This document shows positions 58,725 through 64,000 of a DNA stretch of 64,000 bases, in pieces. This stretch comes from Mesodorylaimus sp. YZB2_4 (lineage: Eukaryota > Nematoda > Enoplea > Dorylaimida > Dorylaimidae): NCBI GenBank assembly GCA_030248295.1, contig JASANH010000233.1, positions 124,001 through 188,000 of the forward strand. Reading direction: 5' to 3'. The translations under genes and the position numbers were made by a program. Under the pieces are notes generated by a model that was not told where the DNA came from, searched no databases, and saw only the letters and a program-made list of their open reading frames with translations. How positions within the stretch are numbered: position 1 is the stretch's first letter; each line of letters starts with the position of its first letter.

Positions 58725-61700
58725 TCACTCGCACAAGCGGCTTCGTCTCTTCCCACGGCATCTCTGAATGCACTCCCAACAAATACTGACGATTTCGAAC
58801 GCCGAAAGAAATGAAACGCTCAACCAAAGACCGACATAAGAGCCCACATCCGAAAGCATGACTTCTTGCTGGAAGGAGCGGTCAGACGTGTGAACGTCTC
58901 TACTGTGGCAGCTAAATCCTACCGTGACAGAAGGACATTCTTCTTGTATTATCGTGCTTGTGCGCTGATAATAGACATTGATTTTGGCATAGTTTTTCCT
59001 GCAAAAAAAAGTTGCGTGCTACGTAAAATAAGACCATGTTCACTTCTCTCATGCATTACTTACCTGTACGTTCTGACGCAAACGTCGTAAGCTATATCCT
59101 TCTGTATTGTGCATCGCTGGTGCTGAAAGGATGGCATGCAAACTGCAAAATGTACCTGAGTCGCCTGTGTTGCTGATCCGAGTCCCTACTCTGGTTGACA
59201 CTCTTCTTATGGAGATTTTCCAGGCGAGCCCCTACAGAGTCATGAATGGCCAGCTGTTTCTGATATCCCCTGAAAGTTTTTGTGCTTTCCCACTTTCCCC
59301 CACTGGACCTATTGCCCCATTTTGGACTGGCCAGCGATCCTAATATGATCAGCTTGGCACCAAGCCAACAACTCTCACAACAGCTTTAGTCTGAGGTCTC
59401 CAGTAGAAGCACGACCGCAGTGGGAATCCTGCGCCAGCAGCAGCGTCCCACGAGGGTACTGAACGGTAACATCAGAAGGATGATGCAGTCGACCACAATT
59501 ACCAGCTCCCGAGAACCGACTTACTGAACTAAGCTGTCGCCCCCCCCCCCCCCAGCCTCAATAGGAACAGAACTGCGACGTCCCTGGGCCAGTAAGTGGG
59601 ACGTCGCAGTTTTACCAAATTGAGCTCTGCTACAAACCTCTGCTACACCAAACCACCAGGGTTTGTAGGTCTGCGAGCGTTGTGAGATGGCAATTCAGAC
59701 ATCCTGGTACCATACAACATTCTTAAAAATTTCGGTGTTAAACAAACAAATGCCGCCTATTTTCCATCACGGGGTCCAATTTCCGCTGAATTTTTTTATT
59801 TTATTCCATTAGGTCGCCATTGGCTGACCGTCAGCCGCTAATATTCAAAAACATGTTGTATGGTACCATGAAACATTTTGCGACCACTCGCAACATGAAG
59901 TCCTGATTGCTACCTCGCGACCTTCTTTTGTCCTCGTATGTGCACACTGTAAGTGTCACAGAGCGATTGATGTCTGTCCTCGCAAGTGGTACTGTGAGGG
60001 ATATAGTGTTCGATATATCGTGTGATTAGGTCTTTTATGCCTGTCATCGACACTGCCCATTATGTTGCGTTTTTTGGTGATATGTGCCCTTGCCCATCTG
60101 TCCGCCTAGTCTCTCGTCGCTCTGCGGCCTCGCCCTGCCTCTTTGTCTTGCTGACTTCCTGTCTGGTGCCTTGCCGTCTTGGTGTGCCTAGTCTGCTCAG
60201 TCGTGTTGTGTTATGTTGCCTCGTGTGGTTGCTCAATAAACCTCTCTCTCGTATTGGCTTGTGTTATCGATATGGGAGATCTCGCCTTACGGCATCCTAC
60301 AGTGCGATCAAAGACCCTATTCTGTACTCACCACATAGTCACGTGAGGGCCATGTCGTCCTCGCTATGCTCATGTCGAAAAAGCTTTGCCTGAAAACAGA
60401 TTAGAGAGAGCAACTCTTGAACGTGCCGCTATATGAAGGCGGCACTACAGTAGAGTGATTTCTATTTCAGGCACTATATATACGTGTACTGTAGATACAG
60501 TAATCGGCGCAGCTATTTCCAGCGTGAATTCAGGGTCAATCGAAAGAGGCAAGGCTCAGGCCACTCGCAAACTTACCAACATGGGGGTGGACACAGGCAA
60601 TTGGCCTTCAGAAACGTATCATTAGCCCATTCTATAACTTCGTTCACGCAGTCCCCTGAAAGCACAGTTTTTTATGCTAGGGCGAGTGAGCGTGATAGGC
60701 ACGTACGATCTTCGACTCCACATGTGGACTCATTAAGCGGCAATGGCAACCGTGGATCCCCACATAAGCAATTGTTCAACAGCATCGACTGCATACAACT
60801 GTTGATGCATCCCTGAAACTACTCGTCATAGTCCTTATTCTAGTGCCCAGTCCAACAACTTACATCCAAACTATATGCAGTTGGAAAATAGTAAATCAGC
60901 CCCTCTTTTGTCATTGTACAATTATTGTAGGGCATGGGAAGTTTGTGCAATTGATTCTAGTACCAAGAGTAAACTTTTACTATTTGCACAGACCAGAATT
61001 TCAAGGTCTTACGTATGCCAGACTGAAAGATGTTTGAAATCCCATAGGGGCCGTTAGAGCGTCGACATCAGCCAGCACTGTATCGTTCTGAGTAGCTATG
61101 ATAATGGCCATGGCTGCTTTGGCTGTGCTTCGCATGTAGTCTTGTTGATCGGTGAAAAGGACCAGTTCGAGACCTGTAAGAGACAATGCCATTAGGCGTA
61201 GGAAGGAATGAGACCCAGATTGGTCAGAAAGGGTCCTGTACCCAGCTCCAGCAAGCACTGCTGGAGCTGGTGCAAGCGTGCCTGTCTCCATATGTATTGT
61301 ATACTATAGTGCAGGACGATATACGTCATCCTGTCAAACACTCCTTGGTCAATGCGTGACGCCAGAAACAGGTGAGCTCTTTGCTAGTCAACCCACTCGT
61401 ACCATTGTCAGCTCCGGCATTATTGACAGTGTACAGTTCTGCCGATGAGTTCCCGTTGAAAGTGAAACAGTTCCCCAATGTTGGGTCCATTCTTTCGACC
61501 CATGCCCTTCAAAAAGAGTGACTATTCCACAGGCAGCCATCTGCTTTGCATACTCACTCTTCCCGGCATGGACGCTGGGCAAACTTGCATGACCGTATGA
61601 AATCATCTTTTTGGTACCCAATTTTTCGTAAAGCGTCTGGAGACACTGCTGCAGCAAGGAAGCGCCGGGCATCATCAAAAGCCGCATTCAGGGACTCGGT

Positions 61701-63853
61701 ATCGTTCTGATACTAAACAGAAGTCAGAATTATAGGCCACTGCTAGGTCATAGGAGAGTCAAACATACCTCTTCCAAACGCATAGCTTCTATAAGCTGCT
61801 GAATCCGGGGTGGTATATCTGGAAAAGATCATATCGCGGGCTGCATCAGCTTCATCGAACCTCACTTGCCAACTCCACTTACTAACACAACGGGGTTCAA
61901 TGCCGTGGAAATAATCCCATTTTCCAGTGTCTGTCACACAGTGAGTCACGTAATCACCAAGCAACCTCCAGTCCGTCCCACTGCAGCCATAGACAGCCTT
62001 GGTTTGGTTTTTCCTTCTAGCGTCGTTGTACTTGACCCAGCCATGATCGGGTACCACGTGCGGGCACTGGACTGCAGTACAACAGGTCACGGGCGTAAAC
62101 TGTGGCTTAGCACGAGGGAGCAATTGGCTTACTGAAACAGACTGGTTCGGGCTCATCCCACGTCCCATCATTCTGGCATATACGATCAGTATTGTAATTT
62201 GATAGAACATAATTTTTAGCATCGCTATTTCTAATGCAAGTGTAAACTGCCACAATTCCGGGATACCGTTTGTCAGCTTTGTTGGCCCAACTTGGTATCA
62301 GTCGAACGTAACCGTCGGAGGGGTTCTTAACTGGGGGACATTGGGCTAGAAATCATAGGGATTTAAGCAAGCGAGATTGGGCTTTGGAATTCTACTACTG
62401 GAGTTTTCTCAATACACTTACGCAAGCAGGAAGGCTGCATGCCCCATTCTCCATCGTAACATTGCAAAGTATCCGATCCGATCAATTGATAGTCTGGTTT
62501 ACAGTTGACCTTGGCACGCGTGCCGTGTTGAACTCGCACATCTGTTTCAGGTACGGGTTTACCATCCGAAGCCGTGTATATGATATTCACAGTTCCATTC
62601 ATCAAAAGTCTTTTGCATCGTTCTACAACATGGCTACGATCATTGGCTCTTCATGCATATGAATGGACAATAACTTACGGAAACAATGACCCATCTCATG
62701 CAATCCCTTCCACTCGCTCCGTTCGTTCGCACTATCGACTGAGCATACAGATGAATTCGTGCCAGAAACATCGTACCAGGTTTTGTTGAAACAAAACACA
62801 TATGCGGTTTGTCCAGCTGTGCACGGTTGGTCAGCACCAACCGCCAGTTTTAACTGATCTTTTCGCTCAGGTGCCATCGATCCGAACATATCACTGAAGT
62901 ATGTGGCCAGTCCAAACACCTTAATCATGCCAGCGTCCGCTGCCTTGCTGGCCTTTTCTACATTAGCGCATCGTACGTAAGCATTGTCGAAGTATAGGGG
63001 TGCGCCTAAAGTTACTTATTCTTACTGTAAATCTACACTAGGGCCTCGGTGTGACTGTCGTACATGGAAGAGTAGCTGATAATCCTTGCGGCAGTTTGCC
63101 CCAGGATCCATCATTGCAGGTTAGAGTGATTGTCGTTACAAGCGTTTCGTGCTCTTCTTCTTTGTACTGCGTAATGGTTGCCTTGCTGCCATTTTTATTC
63201 ATCTCATTATCGGTATATTTGATGGAGAAAAAAAGGTCGGGGTCTGATACAATCAGCTTCGGACAAGCACCTGCAAGGTAAATTGATTGACCATCTGTAA
63301 GAGCGCAAATGGTTGGCCAGAAGCCAATTGACGCTAGCAGCTAAGAGTTGACTCCAGACTTCACTCACGAAGACACTTGGGAACTTTAGCCCATGTGCCA
63401 TTAGGCCCACAGTGAGCTTGCTGACTTTGTTCTCCACTGTCTGATGCGACGGAGCCTTGACCGAGGCATAATACTCTGGCTGTCGAACCAGGAAGCCGGC
63501 GCGGGTCACTGTATTCCACATACGCCTGATAAATTGTTAACTTGGGACAGGTCCCTGAAAGGCTCATTGTAGAGTGTGAGATTCTCCAAGGGCATCATCA
63601 TAGATTTACTTGTGCAGTTCGGAAATTTGGCTGGCTCCCATTCACCCTTCTTCGAACATTCCACTGTGATGTTTGGTTTGTCCAGAAGAAACCCAGCAAA
63701 GCAAACTATCTTTGCTTCGGCTCCCTATTGGGAAAAGTGCTTGAATCTACCTAGGAGCACATTATCTGAGTAAGCTCTGACATACTGGCTGACGGGTGAC
63801 ATCCGTGTAAATCACATCTCCATTACTAACTTCTTCCATGAAATCGCATTGCA
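58725..63853 (-). CDS. DEG/ENaC-family sodium channel with seven CCP/sushi modules (5' end outside window)
   Basis: Seventeen exons in transcript order: 63853-63786, 63724-63610, 63554-63369, 63270-63064, 63005-62679, 62622-62422, 62345-62133, 62071-61866, 61712-61558, 61506-61403, 61173-61013, 60956-60864, 60812-60707, 60655-60577, 60389-60332, 59122-59064 and 58998-58725. All phases match, leaving 869 codons open. The first eight exons encode seven CCP modules (Cys and Trp patterns such as VNCKPDYQLIG...GEWGMQPSC). The rest is DEG/ENaC: KIGYQKDDFIRSCKF, LGNCFTFNGN, GLELVLFTDQQDYM, KLPMPYNNC, GCINSCMQSM, NCLCGDPRLPLP, NCLCPPPCW, ARTTWPSRDYV, NYAKINVYY, then TM2 with GLWLSVSFLSAFEI and a short basic tail. 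The family forms amiloride-sensitive trimeric Na+ channels. TM1 must lie upstream of 63853 if present. The join 60332 to 59122 is the least certain. Confidence 0.85.
59571..59611. repeat. perfect 14-bp stem hairpin in a DEG/ENaC intron
   Basis: AACTGCGACGTCCC (59571-59584) and GGGACGTCGCAGTT (59598-59611) are exact complements around 13 nt. It follows a C14 tract (59540-59553), inside the 1.2-kb intron 59123-60331. Confidence 0.9.
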
Positions 63854-64000
63854 CTGAAAAACATACAGTACAGAAATCATTATTGACAAAGCCTGCAGTC
63901 ATGGCTGCACCATTCGCCTGTTGACGAGCTGATGATTACGCCTCAATAACTGGCAGTCACGCGTGTATGTTTTGTGAAACCAGGATTAATAAGACTAGGA
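63854..64000. other. intron of the DEG/ENaC gene, running off the window
   Basis: The CCP1 exon begins with a phase-1 acceptor at 63854-63856, so at least one more exon lies beyond the window. Confidence 0.7.

Noticed and set aside
59150..59265. Extra DEG/ENaC exon reading KQLAIHDSVGARLENLHKK
   Set aside because: The direct join 60332 to 59122 is phase-compatible and gives a normal spacing between WPS and the NYAKINVYY block. The extra exon would need a weak acceptor and its best donor gives the wrong phase.
59993..60301. Possible solo LTR (TGTGAGGG...CCTACA with AATAAA) in the DEG/ENaC intron
   Set aside because: No target-site duplication, no second copy in the window and no retroviral-type coding region nearby. 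The TG...CA ends alone are weak evidence.
61743..61866. Read-through extension of CCP7 (frame open to FGRGMFDSPMT)
   Set aside because: A donor at TGGCAA|GTGAGG joins in phase to the next channel exon, whereas the later AGAG|GTATGT donor does not. A minor isoform cannot be excluded.
1..64000. CRISPR arrays, bacterial operons or riboswitches
   Set aside because: The sequence is eukaryotic with spliced genes. No regularly spaced identical repeats with unique spacers are present; the iteron arrays are degenerate ends of transposons.

Overview
The window is animal nuclear DNA. Genes are split by short GT-AG introns, many of them 54-70 bp. There is a eukaryotic tRNA-Asp, a cytosolic ribosomal stalk protein, a metazoan INO80-complex subunit, several rhodopsin-family receptors, a DEG/ENaC channel, tRNA-derived SINEs, a non-LTR retrotransposon and Mutator-like elements. 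The gene set (allatostatin/galanin-type receptor, CHK/EcKL kinase-like sequence, expanded receptors, tiny introns) fits a compact invertebrate, probably an ecdysozoan such as a tardigrade. That placement is an inference, not something the sequence proves. Exon joins below were made by hand from splice-site consensus, reading phase and family motifs, so exact ends may be off by a few bases.

Layout. 1-13 kb: an interrupted receptor (1.0-2.1 kb), a second receptor with an early stop (4.5-5.4, minus), a small secreted protein in three exons (7.0-7.5), an allatostatin-A/galanin-type receptor (8.2-9.9, minus) and a tRNA-derived SINE (12.2-12.7). 13-21 kb: a nine-exon INO80D homologue whose 5' exon is duplicated just upstream. 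21-27 kb: tRNA-Asp plus an inverted tRNA-Asp pseudogene, an orphan promoter-like block, ETFBKMT (minus), RPLP2 (minus) and NUDT14 (plus). 27-34 kb: an 11-exon acyl-CoA/4-coumarate-CoA ligase-like gene ending in the peroxisomal signal SKL, two copies of a MITE, and a one-exon membrane-anchored protein. 34-42 kb: mostly unassigned DNA, a LINE fragment, a single-pass protein with an FxNPxF tail motif (a SINE sits in its intron) and a broken receptor. 42-50 kb: a local family of secreted kelch-like proteins, two copies in inverted orientation plus two dead fragments, one split by a 708-bp inverted-repeat element with a visible target-site duplication. 51-55 kb: a decayed Mutator-like transposon with iterated terminal repeats, then a dead CHK-type kinase gene split by a LINE that itself carries an internal inversion. 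56-57 kb: another peptide-receptor-like GPCR. 58.7-63.9 kb (minus): the 3' part of a DEG/ENaC channel.

The most interesting item is that last gene. Phase-consistent exons join seven CCP/sushi modules directly to the DEG/ENaC palm, Cys-rich and TM2 regions in one open frame of at least 869 codons. The 5' end, including any TM1, lies beyond the window. The CCP exons are bounded by phase-1 introns, as expected for shuffled extracellular modules. I know of no described channel of this architecture.
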